Shown here in pieces: positions 17,835 to 27,124 of a stretch of 64,000 nucleotides of DNA; positions within the stretch are counted from its first letter, which is position 1, and the number at the start of each line of letters is the position of its first letter. The position numbers and the translations under genes are program-made. The notes beneath the pieces were generated by a model. It saw only the letters and a program-made list of their open reading frames with translations, had not been told where the DNA came from and searched no databases. The stretch is from an uncultured SAR86 cluster bacterium. GTDB lineage: Bacteria; Pseudomonadota; Gammaproteobacteria; Magnimaribacterales; AG-339-G14. Location: assembly GCA_902536295.1 (NCBI GenBank), contig CACAWS010000001.1, positions 107,452 through 171,451 on the forward strand, written 5' to 3'.

Positions 17835-18197
17835 ATGAAAAAAATTCTTTACGTTGAAGACAATGAAATGAATAGAGATATGTTAGGTCGAAGACTTACA
17901 AGACGTGATTATGAAGTGATCTTTGCTTTTGATGGTCAAGAGGGTCTTGATAAAATGAAATCTGAGTCTCCTGATTTAGTTTTAATGGATATGGGTCTTC
18001 CAGTTTTAGATGGTTGGGATGCAACTACTCAAGCAAAGGCTGATCCAGAGATCTCAAATATTCCAATAATTGCTTTGACAGCACACGCCATGGAAACTGA
18101 TAAACAAAAAGCTCTTGATTGCGGTGCTGATGATTTTGATACTAAACCTGTAGATTTTAAAAGACTCCTAGAAAAAATTGAGTCAAATATGGCTTAA
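17835..18197 (+). CDS. Single-domain CheY-like response regulator
   Basis: A 120-residue receiver domain with no output domain. Phospho-acceptor D52 in LVLMDMGLP, acidic pair E8/D9 in YVEDN, the T/S in ALTAHA and K in DTKPVD are all in place. A good Shine-Dalgarno sequence (AGGAGA) precedes the ATG, 8 bases after the GGDEF gene. It resembles DivK/phosphorelay shuttles rather than flagellar CheY; no flagellar or chemotaxis genes are in the window. It likely relays phosphate between the convergent hybrid kinase and the REC-GGDEF protein (inference). Confidence 0.93.
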   Translation: MKKILYVEDNEMNRDMLGRRLTRRDYEVIFAFDGQEGLDKMKSESPDLVLMDMGLPVLDGWDATTQAKADPEISNIPIIALTAHAMETDKQKALDCGADDFDTKPVDFKRLLEKIESNMA

Positions 18198-21184
18198 CTA
18201 TTTAAAACTTTTGATATCAAACTGGGTAATTGGTTAATTGAAACTTCATCTTTCTTTAGCAAACCCTCAACATTGTTTTTCAATAAATCCTCTTGCACTT
18301 CAGTCAATTCTTTTCCTGAATAAACTATTACATTAGGCTTTGTTTCAAATTCCATCGTTACAAATTTTTCAAGAAATTCGAAGCCATCCATTCTAGGCAT
18401 TTCTAAATCAAGTACAATGAGAGTAGGATTTTTTTCTAAATTCTTTAACCCTTCTTTACCATCTTTTGCAGTAATTGCTTTGAAACCTGTATCTTCAAGA
18501 GCTCTTGACAATATATCTCTAGTATTTTCGTCATCATCAACTATTAAAATAGTATTATTTTTTGAATCACTTGAAACAAATTTTTTAACTATTTTTAAAA
18601 ATTTATTTCTTTCGATTGGTTTAGTTAAATAATCATCAGCACCTAAAGAAAAAGCTAAAGATTCTTGAGACATTTGAGAAACCATTATCACCGGAATATC
18701 TTTAATTTCTTTATCCGATTTACATTCTTTAAGAATAGACCACCCATCTCTTCCAGGCATTAGAACATCTAAAAGAATCAATTTAGGTTTAACTTCTCTT
18801 ATTATATTTAATCCTTGTTCACCATTAGTTGCTCCAAGAAGAGTGAGACCAGCCTTTTTAATAGTTCTTTTAACTAAATCATGCATTGCTACATCATCAT
18901 CTATTAGCACACATAAATTTTCTCCTTTCAAAGAATTAATCTCTTCATTTTCTAAATCTTCCGCATCATCACATATTCTAGGTACAAAAATTGTAAAAAC
19001 TGAGCCTTTACCTTTTTCTGAGGAAACAGTCACGCCACCACCCATTAATTCAGCAAATCTTTTTGAAATAGGTAATCCTAAACCTGTTCCTCCATGAGTT
19101 GCAGAAGTAGATCTTTCAGCTTGCTCATACTCTTCAAAGACTTTAGCGACTCCTTCAGTACTCATTCCTTCTCCATCATCTGTGACTTTAAATTCAATCA
19201 TCTCAATTCCATCTTTATCCATTGTTGTGACGTCCATTGTTACAAGGCCATTGTTAGTGAACTTAAAGGCATTACTTAAAAAATTGGTTACACATTGTCT
19301 AAGTTTTGTTTCGTCTTGGGTCATTGAACCAATTGCTTCCTGAACATTTATCTTAAATCCATTGTCATTTTTTGCAGCTAAAGGAGCGTTAATATCTCTA
19401 AGAGTCTCTACGACTTTTTCTATCTCAAAACTAGTTAAATACAGCTCCATTTTTCCAGATTCGATTTTTGATAAATCTAGAATGTTATTAATCAAAGAAA
19501 GTAAATGTGTTCCAGAAGATGTGATTTTTTTAAGATCCGGCATAAGATCTTCATACCCTAAATCCTCACATTCTTCATAGAGCATTTCCCCGTAACCTAA
19601 AATCGCATTTAAAGGAGTTCTTAATTCATGACTCATGTTGGCAAAAAATTTACTTCTTTGTTCGTTTGCTTCTAACGCTTCATCTCTGGATTCTTCCATT
19701 TCTTTTGTTCTTGTATCGATAAGAACTTGAACTTCTTCAGCCATTCTGGTGAAAGCTACTGTCATTAATTCAATGGAAGCTTCTTCACCTTCCTCATCTG
19801 AGCTTTCTTTAGCTAAAGATTGCATCTTATTGATATCGTTTAATATCAGCGTTCTTGAATCTCCTTCAAGTTCATCGGCTAAAATAGTCATTTTTTCAAT
19901 AATTGCATTATCTCTTTCTTTTCTTCTTTTAGCTTGTTCAGATCTAATGTTTTCCATTTCATTCAAATGGCCCCTATAAATTTCTAATGCTTTTGCAAGT
20001 TCGCCTACCTCATCATTTTCTGATCTAAGAAGTCCTGTTCGTTGTGGCATTGTTTTTGAAAGATCTCCGCTAGTTAGAGCTTGAAGAACTTCGATTGCTT
20101 TATTTACAGAGCCAAATATATTAGCTGAAATAATTGAAGTAATAGCTATTACAAGAACCATTACTACAATTATTAATACCAAAATGTATGAGAGGATTGT
20201 ATTTTCTTGTTCGATGCTCTCTTTCTCATTTCTAAATATAAAAAATTGAGCTTTATCTGATGATAGATAAGAACTTAATGGCAGAAGGGTAATAGAAGAA
20301 CCCAAGGAAGCATCTCTCGCAGAAGTTCTATTGCCTTGATCTCTAAGGTTTAGATTTGCCTTATCTACGTGTGCTTTTAGATTAGTAATGCCATAATTAG
20401 TTGTTTCATACGATCCTAAGTCAGATTCAAAACTAGCATAGTCATCACCCAAAGATATAACTCCTTCCTGAGTTTGAACAGCCGTAACTAATTCAAATTC
20501 ATCGCCAAAAGTTTCCATTGATTTTCTAATATCAATACCAAGAACAATTATTGCTTCAGCATCTCTAGAGAAAGCTTTGACCGGAAAGGCCATGATTTGA
20601 TTTAAAGTACTTATTTCAGACCCTGAGATATCCGTTATCGTTTGAAGTGATCTTCTTGGCCTTGAAGAAGCATCATTGAGATATTTATCTAAATCATTTA
20701 GATATTCAGGTTTTGCATTAGGATTACATGCATCAACTCCTGATAAATCAAAAGCTGAGCTACAATAGAATCTTTTTCCATCTGGATAATAGGCTTTTAC
20801 AAAACTAAGATTTCCTTCATCCAGGTCAAATTCAAACATTAAGTCAAGTAAATAACCTGATTCACCAATATTCTTGTCTACTATGAATTGTATAAGCGGG
20901 TTTCTGTAGTCATCATCTGGAGATGATAATTCTTCCTCTGGAAAAATTTCTGTTTCTGGATCCCAAAAATTTCCTCTCTCACCCGTCTGAGGGAGCCAAG
21001 CAGAAATTGCATCAAATGAGGTTTCTAAAGTTTGAAACCAAGCAGATTCATAAGTGGAAACGAGAGATTCACTAGAATAAGATCTTTGAATATTTTCTCT
21101 ATAGCCATACAAAAAAATAAGAGAAAGGGCGAGAACGACATTCCCGAAAAGACCGATTAAGATTAAAGTAGTTCTTATACGCAT
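18194..21184 (-). CDS. Hybrid sensor histidine kinase with two receiver domains
   Basis: A 996-residue membrane sensor kinase. First span about 6-27, a large periplasmic sensor of about 310 residues, second span about 338-362, HAMP about 365-420, a helical stretch, HisKA with H519 in SHELRTPLNAI, HATPase with GTGLGLPISKR, then two REC domains with D806 in LLDVLMP and D926 in VLDLEMP. The periplasmic part holds a cysteine pair (CSSAFDLSGVDAC). The signal is unknown. It converges on the CheY-like gene with a four-base overlap and is probably the kinase feeding the c-di-GMP proteins next to it. Confidence 0.95.
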   Translation of the reverse strand: MRIRTTLILIGLFGNVVLALSLIFLYGYRENIQRSYSSESLVSTYESAWFQTLETSFDAISAWLPQTGERGNFWDPETEIFPEEELSSPDDDYRNPLIQFIVDKNIGESGYLLDLMFEFDLDEGNLSFVKAYYPDGKRFYCSSAFDLSGVDACNPNAKPEYLNDLDKYLNDASSRPRRSLQTITDISGSEISTLNQIMAFPVKAFSRDAEAIIVLGIDIRKSMETFGDEFELVTAVQTQEGVISLGDDYASFESDLGSYETTNYGITNLKAHVDKANLNLRDQGNRTSARDASLGSSITLLPLSSYLSSDKAQFFIFRNEKESIEQENTILSYILVLIIVVMVLVIAITSIISANIFGSVNKAIEVLQALTSGDLSKTMPQRTGLLRSENDEVGELAKALEIYRGHLNEMENIRSEQAKRRKERDNAIIEKMTILADELEGDSRTLILNDINKMQSLAKESSDEEGEEASIELMTVAFTRMAEEVQVLIDTRTKEMEESRDEALEANEQRSKFFANMSHELRTPLNAILGYGEMLYEECEDLGYEDLMPDLKKITSSGTHLLSLINNILDLSKIESGKMELYLTSFEIEKVVETLRDINAPLAAKNDNGFKINVQEAIGSMTQDETKLRQCVTNFLSNAFKFTNNGLVTMDVTTMDKDGIEMIEFKVTDDGEGMSTEGVAKVFEEYEQAERSTSATHGGTGLGLPISKRFAELMGGGVTVSSEKGKGSVFTIFVPRICDDAEDLENEEINSLKGENLCVLIDDDVAMHDLVKRTIKKAGLTLLGATNGEQGLNIIREVKPKLILLDVLMPGRDGWSILKECKSDKEIKDIPVIMVSQMSQESLAFSLGADDYLTKPIERNKFLKIVKKFVSSDSKNNTILIVDDDENTRDILSRALEDTGFKAITAKDGKEGLKNLEKNPTLIVLDLEMPRMDGFEFLEKFVTMEFETKPNVIVYSGKELTEVQEDLLKNNVEGLLKKDEVSINQLPSLISKVLNS

Positions 21185-21199
21185 CTTAGCGTATTAGGA

Positions 21200-21598
21200 T
21201 TACTCAATAGCGGTTAAATTGAAGTTAATCCTTACTTGAACGTCATTAACTTGAACTGGAACGCCATCATAAGTAGAAGGTTCATAAATCCATTTTCTAA
21301 TAGATTTCATAGCAGCTCTATTAAACAAACCTGCTGGTTCACCTTCAAGTACGTAAGGATCAATTACAGATCCGTCTTGTGCTACATCAAATTCAATTAT
21401 TACATATCCTTCTCTTTCTAAACGAAGAGCTTTTCTCGGATAGGTAGCAGGCGTTTGATATGATCTTTCAACCTCTATTTCAATTGTTTCTCCATCAACA
21501 GTTATGTATCCGGTATCAGAAAAAACAGAAGAGACAAAAGATAATCCAAGCAACAAGAATATAAATTTCAACTTTGAAAAACCTGAATAGAAATACAT
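21200..21598 (-). CDS. Small exported TonB C-terminal-domain protein
   Basis: A 132-residue protein with an N-terminal hydrophobic segment (about 10-28, signal peptide or anchor) and then almost directly a TonB C-terminal domain: YPRKALRLEREGYVIIEFDV, DGSV and FNRAAMKSIRKWIYEP are typical. The usual proline-rich periplasmic spacer is missing, so it is too short to span the periplasm as a normal TonB. It has an AAGGAG Shine-Dalgarno site and lies 15 bases upstream of the hybrid kinase on the same strand, so the two may be co-transcribed. Confidence 0.88.
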   Translation of the reverse strand: MYFYSGFSKLKFIFLLLGLSFVSSVFSDTGYITVDGETIEIEVERSYQTPATYPRKALRLEREGYVIIEFDVAQDGSVIDPYVLEGEPAGLFNRAAMKSIRKWIYEPSTYDGVPVQVNDVQVRINFNLTAIE

Positions 21599-21659
21599 TT
21601 TTTAACTCCTTAAAATGAATTATTATAGAGTATTAGTTAATTAATTTCACTTTTGCTTT

Positions 21660-22058
21660 ATGGCTCTAATTTCTGATCTACTGCTCAATCAAAGATATTG
21701 GGAAATATTTTCCATTTCTGAGAATTCCTCCATTGAGGAAGCTTGTAAAATTTTACATAAAAATAAGATAGGAGCTTTACTTGTTTATTGTGGTGAATCG
21801 AATGATCCAGATAATTTGGTTGGAATTATCACCGAAAGAGACGTGATAGAGGATATATCTCTTAAGGGACCTGAACACCTTCACAGTAAAATTCAAGACA
21901 TCATGTCATCATCTATAGTCAAAGTTGGTCCGGGAAATACTACTGATGAGGCTCTAAATATGATGATAGATAATCAAATTAGACACTTAGCTGTCATGGA
22001 AAATGAAAAGTTGTTAGGCGTTGTTTCCATGAGAGATATTGTTAAAAAATCTACTTAA
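21660..22058 (+). CDS. CBS-domain pair protein
   Basis: A 132-residue protein made only of two CBS motifs (Bateman module), about 7-70 and 75-130, with VGIITERDV and LGVVSMRDIV as the ends of each repeat. Such modules bind adenine nucleotides or S-adenosylmethionine and regulate partner proteins. It is 22 bases upstream of the ThDP-enzyme gene, so that enzyme is the most likely partner. Ligand unknown. Confidence 0.9.
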   Translation: MALISDLLLNQRYWEIFSISENSSIEEACKILHKNKIGALLVYCGESNDPDNLVGIITERDVIEDISLKGPEHLHSKIQDIMSSSIVKVGPGNTTDEALNMMIDNQIRHLAVMENEKLLGVVSMRDIVKKST

Positions 22059-22080
22059 TTTTTTTATATTCATATTTTAA

Positions 22081-23628
22081 ATGAATGCATCTGATGCCCT
22101 AATAAAAACTTTAGTAAAGAATGGCTTAGAAGTTATTTTCGCTAATCCTGGCACATCTGAAATGCATTTAGTAGCTTCAATAGATAATAATCCTGAAATA
22201 CGACCAGTACTCGGTTTATTCGAAGGTGTCGTAACTGGCGCAGCAGATGGTTATGCAAGGATGGCTGAAAAAAGTGCTGCTAATTTATTACATTTAGGGC
22301 CAGGGTTAGGAAATGGATTTGCAAACATTCATAATGCAAAAAAAGCTAGATCTCCTTTAATTAATATTGTTGGAGACCACGCAACTTATCACTTAAAACA
22401 CAACGCGCCTTTAACTTCTGATCTTGATACTTTAGCTAAATCAGCTTCTGATTGGGTTGGAAGATCAAAAAAAACTAGTGATATCTGTGATTTAGGTAAT
22501 TTAGCATGGCAAAAAGCAAATGCTTTTCCTGGTCAAATATCTACATTAATTATTCCTGCAGATTGTGCTTGGGGCGATTTTGATGGAAACATTCCAGAAC
22601 CATTAGAAGAAAAAGAGTTAGATTTAATCGATGATTCATTAATAAGTAAATCAGCAGAAATATTACAAATGAGCAATTCTGTTCTTTTTCTTGGAGGAAA
22701 ATTTCTTAATGAGCAATGTGTAAATTTAGCTGCAAAGATAGCAAGTAAAACTGGCTGTAGATTAATGACTGATACTTTTGTGTCAAGAATCAGAAGAGGG
22801 GAGGGTTTACCGATTATTGAACAAGTACCTTATTTTGCAGAATCTGCAGCAGAATTTTTAAAAAACTCTTCCGGGATTGTTTTTGTTGGTAGTAGACCAC
22901 CAGTTTCTTTTTTTGCATATCCAGGGAAAGAAAGTTATCTCACGCCAAAAGAATCAAAAATAGTTATATTAAGTTCTCCTGAGCAAAATGGCTTATTTGC
23001 ATTAAATTGTTTGGTAGATGAAACCGATGCTCAAAAAATTGATAAGCAATTTCTCCAATCAAAAATTGATGACATCCCAAAATCAGGAAAAGTTGATGCC
23101 TCCAATTTAGGTCTTTTAATTTCAAATCTTATGCCAGAAGATTCTATAGTTTCTGATGAAGCAGCTACTTCAAGCTTTTTAGTGACACCTCATGCCTTGA
23201 AGGCTAAACCACATGATTGGTTATGTTTGACAGGTGGATCAATTGGGCAGGGTCTGCCTTTGGCAATTGGAGCGGCTATAGCTAAACCGGATAGACCAGT
23301 TATAACACTTCATGGGGATGGCGGAGCTATGTATACGGTTCAGGCTTTATGGACGCAAGCGAGAGAAAATTTAAATATTACAAATATAATTTTTGCGAAT
23401 CATTCATATGAAATATTAAAAATTGAATTATCAAGAGTTGGGGCAGTTAAAACTGGAGATAGGGCTGATTCAATGTTTTCACTTGATAAACCAAAATTAG
23501 ATTGGATTAAACTTTCAGAATCTATGGGGGTGCCTTGTTACGAACCTAACACGGTAGAAGAATTCAAGAAAATCTTCTCAGCCTGTGTCAAAGAAGCCGG
23601 ACCTTCAACTATTTTAGTGCAAATATAA
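22081..23628 (+). CDS. ThDP-dependent enzyme, acetolactate synthase large-subunit-like
   Basis: A 515-residue thiamine-diphosphate enzyme. The activating glutamate is E48 in LFEGVVTGAADGYARM, and the ThDP/Mg site is HGDGGAMYTVQALW with N/H-S-Y about 25 residues later. The GTSEMHL and GDHATYH motifs match a branch annotated as acetolactate synthase or benzoylformate decarboxylase-like. It is shorter than catalytic IlvB/IlvI (about 570) and no regulatory small subunit is adjacent, so a decarboxylase or carboligase role outside valine synthesis is likely. It follows the CBS gene. Confidence 0.85.
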   Translation: MNASDALIKTLVKNGLEVIFANPGTSEMHLVASIDNNPEIRPVLGLFEGVVTGAADGYARMAEKSAANLLHLGPGLGNGFANIHNAKKARSPLINIVGDHATYHLKHNAPLTSDLDTLAKSASDWVGRSKKTSDICDLGNLAWQKANAFPGQISTLIIPADCAWGDFDGNIPEPLEEKELDLIDDSLISKSAEILQMSNSVLFLGGKFLNEQCVNLAAKIASKTGCRLMTDTFVSRIRRGEGLPIIEQVPYFAESAAEFLKNSSGIVFVGSRPPVSFFAYPGKESYLTPKESKIVILSSPEQNGLFALNCLVDETDAQKIDKQFLQSKIDDIPKSGKVDASNLGLLISNLMPEDSIVSDEAATSSFLVTPHALKAKPHDWLCLTGGSIGQGLPLAIGAAIAKPDRPVITLHGDGGAMYTVQALWTQARENLNITNIIFANHSYEILKIELSRVGAVKTGDRADSMFSLDKPKLDWIKLSESMGVPCYEPNTVEEFKKIFSACVKEAGPSTILVQI

Positions 23629-23688
23629 TTTCTAACTAATATCTGAATGAATAATTTAATTGAATTTAAATCAGAAATTTAATTGAAT

Positions 23689-24810
23689 ATGTTTATGAGC
23701 AAATTAAACCGGTATTTTTTAATCTTTTTTATATTTTTTTCTTTTCTTTCTTGTTCGGACAAAATAGATACCGCCGATGAAATAAAAGATTTAAATATAG
23801 TTGCTCCTGGGATAGTTAGGACACCTGATAGTAGATTTGAAAATTTAGAGGATTATCCCTTTAAGCCAAATTACATGATGATTGATGGGGTCAGAATTCA
23901 TTACTTAGATGAAGGGCCTAAAGAATCAGATCCAATAATTCTAATGCATGGTCTACCAACATGGAGCTATCTCTATAGAAAAATGATACCTATTTTTACT
24001 GAAGCTGGACATAGAGTCATAGTTCCTGACATGGTAGGTTTTGGTAAATCAGATAAATTCATTAATAAAGAAGACTACAGTTATCTTGGTCACAAAGATC
24101 TCATGAAAAAGCTTTTTCTTGAATTAGATTTAAACAATATTACTCTAATGGGACAGGATTGGGGCGGTCCAATTGGTCTAAGGGTTGCAGTTGAAATTCC
24201 AGAAAAATTTTCTAGATTAGTAATATCAAATGGCGGATTACCATCTATGCCAAATCCACAAGCTTGGTTGGTAAAAAATTTCTTAGATTTTAGTGTTTGG
24301 CTGAATACTCCAACTTCTTTTCAAGATTTATTAGATTTAAGAGACGAGCTGAATGAAACAAGTGAAGTGCCTACAATGCTTGAGGGATTAAGTTTTTTTT
24401 CAAGATGGATTGCTCATTCTTATTATGCTGAAGATCTAGACATAACTGGAGTAATGGTTTTATTGGGAGGCTTAGATAATTTATCAGATCAAGAAAGGTA
24501 TGCTTATGAAGCGCCTTATCCAAATGCAGGCTACAAATCAGGAGCAAATACTTTTGCTTCATTTGCCTTACATGAATTAGCTGAAAATGAAGAATTATGG
24601 ATAGATGTTTTGGATAAATGGGATAAACCCTTTTTAGTAGCTTTTGGGGAAAATGAAAGAACAACTTATAGAATGAAACAAGTTTTCATTGATAGGATTC
24701 CTAATCCTACAGTAGTAGATGATATTAAAAATGCCGGTCATTTCATACAAGAAGAAGCTGGAGAAGAATTAGCATATTTAATCAACGATTTTATAGAAGG
24801 GAAGTTATAG
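23689..24810 (+). CDS. Haloalkane dehalogenase-like alpha/beta hydrolase, probable lipoprotein
   Basis: About 373 residues from this ATG (a TTG six bases earlier and ATG 23695 are alternatives). The first 25 residues form a signal with SFLSC, a near-lipobox, so it may be lipid-anchored. The hydrolase domain has HGLPTWSYLYRKM for the oxyanion loop, nucleophile aspartate in GQDWGGPIGL with the following Trp that stabilises halide, and catalytic His in NAGHFIQEEAG. These match the haloalkane dehalogenase family I pattern (DhlA-like). Dehalogenation is not proven: epoxide hydrolases share the Asp nucleophile. Confidence 0.85.
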   Translation: MFMSKLNRYFLIFFIFFSFLSCSDKIDTADEIKDLNIVAPGIVRTPDSRFENLEDYPFKPNYMMIDGVRIHYLDEGPKESDPIILMHGLPTWSYLYRKMIPIFTEAGHRVIVPDMVGFGKSDKFINKEDYSYLGHKDLMKKLFLELDLNNITLMGQDWGGPIGLRVAVEIPEKFSRLVISNGGLPSMPNPQAWLVKNFLDFSVWLNTPTSFQDLLDLRDELNETSEVPTMLEGLSFFSRWIAHSYYAEDLDITGVMVLLGGLDNLSDQERYAYEAPYPNAGYKSGANTFASFALHELAENEELWIDVLDKWDKPFLVAFGENERTTYRMKQVFIDRIPNPTVVDDIKNAGHFIQEEAGEELAYLINDFIEGKL

Positions 24811-24950
24811 GGATATGTTCTATTTTTGCCTATCTATAAGTATTCTTGCTCAAATAAATATTCGTATAATATATATTATGTTAAATAATAGAATTGTATA
24901 AATAAGCAAGCAACTCTATAATCCTTTGAAAAAGAATTGAGAAAAATAAA

Positions 24951-25214
24951 ATGGAAAATAGTGAGATTTACTACTTAGCATCTGTAATATTTGTTTGTTA
25001 TGGATTCAACCTTGCTCAAGGTCTGAGAGCAGCAATAAATAGAAATGAGACGGTAAGAGTAGTACCTAAAATTTTATGTTCTATTTATTGTATATCAGCA
25101 TCATTAATTGGGGTATCAATAGTGCCCTCTTTACTAAGTTTATTTATCTATTTTCATTTTTTCATAATATTGTTTCAATTAGCAATGGTTTGGTTTCCTA
25201 AACCAAAGGAATAA
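24951..25214 (+). CDS. Small three-span membrane protein, unknown
   Basis: An 87-residue hydrophobic protein with spans about 7-25, 41-59 and 60-81, ending in WFPKPKE. It lies 21 bases before an acyl-CoA synthetase gene in the same direction. The 140 bases upstream contain TATAAT-like runs that may hold a promoter, but nothing I can separate from AT-rich background. No recognised family. Confidence 0.6.
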   Translation: MENSEIYYLASVIFVCYGFNLAQGLRAAINRNETVRVVPKILCSIYCISASLIGVSIVPSLLSLFIYFHFFIILFQLAMVWFPKPKE

Positions 25215-25235
25215 AATTTAATAAGGAAAAATATA

Positions 25236-26777
25236 ATGGCAGTTAAATATTACGATTGGGTTGAATATCAATCAAACTTTAGACCTGAGAAAATAGCTAT
25301 TAGAGAAATTTCAAGCGGCAAAGAGTTGTCTTATAAAACTTTAAACGATAGATCTAAAGCATTGGCTGGCTGGCTTCAAAAAAATGGATTAGAAAAAGGA
25401 GATAGAGTTGCGATTTTATCTAATAATTGTGCTGAAGTATTTGAATTAGAATTTGCTTGCGGAAAAATCGGTGGAATTGAACTTCCATTGAATTGGAGAC
25501 TTACTAAGCCTGAACTTGAATATATTCTCAACGATAGTTCTCCTAAAGTTCTGATATATACAACTGAATTTAGAGAAATTGCAAAAGAGCTTCTAAAAGA
25601 CTGCAATATCAACAAGTCTCTTGAAATTGAAGAAAATAATTATGGTAGCGAATATGAAACAGCAATTTCTGAAAATAATGAATTTACTACTATTGAATCC
25701 ACACATGACGATTTGATTATGCTCATGTATACATCTGGTACTACAGGTCATCCCAAAGGAGCAATGATTACTCACAGAATGCAATTTTTTAATATTGTAA
25801 ACCTAGCTTCAACAGCAAGAATTACTGATAAAGCCGTCCAGTTAGTATCTTTACCTTTATTTCATACTGGGGGTATGAATTGTTACGCAAATCCAGTTCT
25901 ACATAATGGAGGTCAAATTATACTTACTAAAGAATTTGACCCTGGAAAAGCTTTGGAAATTATTAATAATCCTGACTATGGAGTCACCCATCTTTTTGCA
26001 GTACCAGCGCCCTATCAGTTTATGATGCTGCATCCAGATTTTGATAAAACTGATTTTTCTAGAATCCAAAGTGCAGGTGTAGGTGGCGCGCCATGTGCAG
26101 AAATAATATTAAAAACATGGCAAGACAAAGGGGTGGAATTTTCTCAAGGTTGGGGGATGACCGAAACTAGTCCTGCTGCAATAAGTTTGTCTGGTGACGA
26201 AGCTGCAAGAAAAATTGGATCTGCAGGAAAACCTTTGTTACATACTTCTGTAAAGATTGTTGATAAAAAAGGGAAAGAAGTAGAAAAAGGTGAAGTAGGA
26301 GAAATTCTTATAAAGGGACCAAATATAACCCCTGGTTATTGGAATAATGAAGAAGCAACTAAAAATTCTTTTGTTGATGGATGGTTAAAAACCGGGGATG
26401 CTGCACAAATGGATGATGAGGGATTTATTTACATTGTTGATAGACAAAAAGATATGTATATCTCAGGTGGAGAAAATGTTTACCCAGCAGAAGTTGAAAA
26501 CGTTATTTACCAACTGCCTCAAATAGCTGAAGCTGCAATAATTGGTATACCAGATGAAAAATGGGGAGAAGTTGGTTTGGGTTTTATAGTTCTAAAAGAA
26601 TCTAATGATCTTTCAGAAGAAGAAATAATAGATCATTGTTTAAAAAATCTTGCTAAATTTAAAATTCCTAAATCAATTGAATTTATTGATGCTTTACCTA
26701 GAAATGCAACTGGAAAAGTTCTTAAAAGGACATTAAGAGAAAGAAAATTAGGTAAATCAGCCCCTGCAATTTCTTAA
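25236..26777 (+). CDS. Acyl-CoA synthetase (AMP-forming)
   Basis: Activates a carboxylic acid to its acyl-CoA with ATP; 513 residues. P-loop MYTSGTTGHPKGAMITH at about 166-182, adenylate motif WGMTETSPAA, hinge region GWLKTGDAAQMDDEGF with DRQKDMYISGGENVYP, and the catalytic lysine in PRNATGKVLKR. The pattern is that of medium/long-chain fatty acid-CoA ligases (FadD3/FadD13-like). A Shine-Dalgarno-like AAGGAAA precedes the start. Chain-length preference cannot be read. Confidence 0.94.
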   Translation: MAVKYYDWVEYQSNFRPEKIAIREISSGKELSYKTLNDRSKALAGWLQKNGLEKGDRVAILSNNCAEVFELEFACGKIGGIELPLNWRLTKPELEYILNDSSPKVLIYTTEFREIAKELLKDCNINKSLEIEENNYGSEYETAISENNEFTTIESTHDDLIMLMYTSGTTGHPKGAMITHRMQFFNIVNLASTARITDKAVQLVSLPLFHTGGMNCYANPVLHNGGQIILTKEFDPGKALEIINNPDYGVTHLFAVPAPYQFMMLHPDFDKTDFSRIQSAGVGGAPCAEIILKTWQDKGVEFSQGWGMTETSPAAISLSGDEAARKIGSAGKPLLHTSVKIVDKKGKEVEKGEVGEILIKGPNITPGYWNNEEATKNSFVDGWLKTGDAAQMDDEGFIYIVDRQKDMYISGGENVYPAEVENVIYQLPQIAEAAIIGIPDEKWGEVGLGFIVLKESNDLSEEEIIDHCLKNLAKFKIPKSIEFIDALPRNATGKVLKRTLRERKLGKSAPAIS

Positions 26778-26809
26778 GAGTTTTTTTAATTCAAAATAAA
26801 GAAGAAAAT

Positions 26810-27124
26810 TTATTTTAATCCAAATTTATCAATGTTCGACTTTGCCTTTGACACAAATTTTATGAATTTCTTATAAGCTTTATTTAATTGTGAGTAATCG
26901 TAAAACTCTGTAACACCATATCCATCCCAATAACTCACTCGGTATAAAGAATTATCTTTAAAATTAATTGCTATTTCTATGGGATCAGGATTTTCTGTAA
27001 CAAAGCTTAAACTAGAAAAGTTTTCTTCTAATACTGTATTGATTTTAAAACCTTCCATTAAAAGAGATTTTTCCAAATCATTAAGATTATCTTTTTTTGA
27101 TATTAAGCTTACCTTGTCTATCAC
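26810..27124 (-). CDS. Hypothetical protein
   Basis: A soluble protein of about 104 residues, rich in charged and aromatic residues (VSYWDGYGVTEFYDYSQLNKAYKKF), not recognised. The start is uncertain: the frame is open to a TTG at 27139; GTG 27124 has GGAAG eight bases upstream and is used here; the first ATG is at 27058. With the chosen start it overlaps the DUF2805 gene by 38 bases. The residues before the ATG look protein-like (LNDLEKSLLMEGFKI), favouring an early start. Confidence 0.55.
   Translation of the reverse strand: MIDKVSLISKKDNLNDLEKSLLMEGFKINTVLEENFSSLSFVTENPDPIEIAINFKDNSLYRVSYWDGYGVTEFYDYSQLNKAYKKFIKFVSKAKSNIDKFGLK

Noticed and set aside
24811-24950. TATAAT-like runs before the 87-residue gene as a promoter
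   Set aside because: No matching -35 hexamer at normal spacing; too common in AT-rich sequence.
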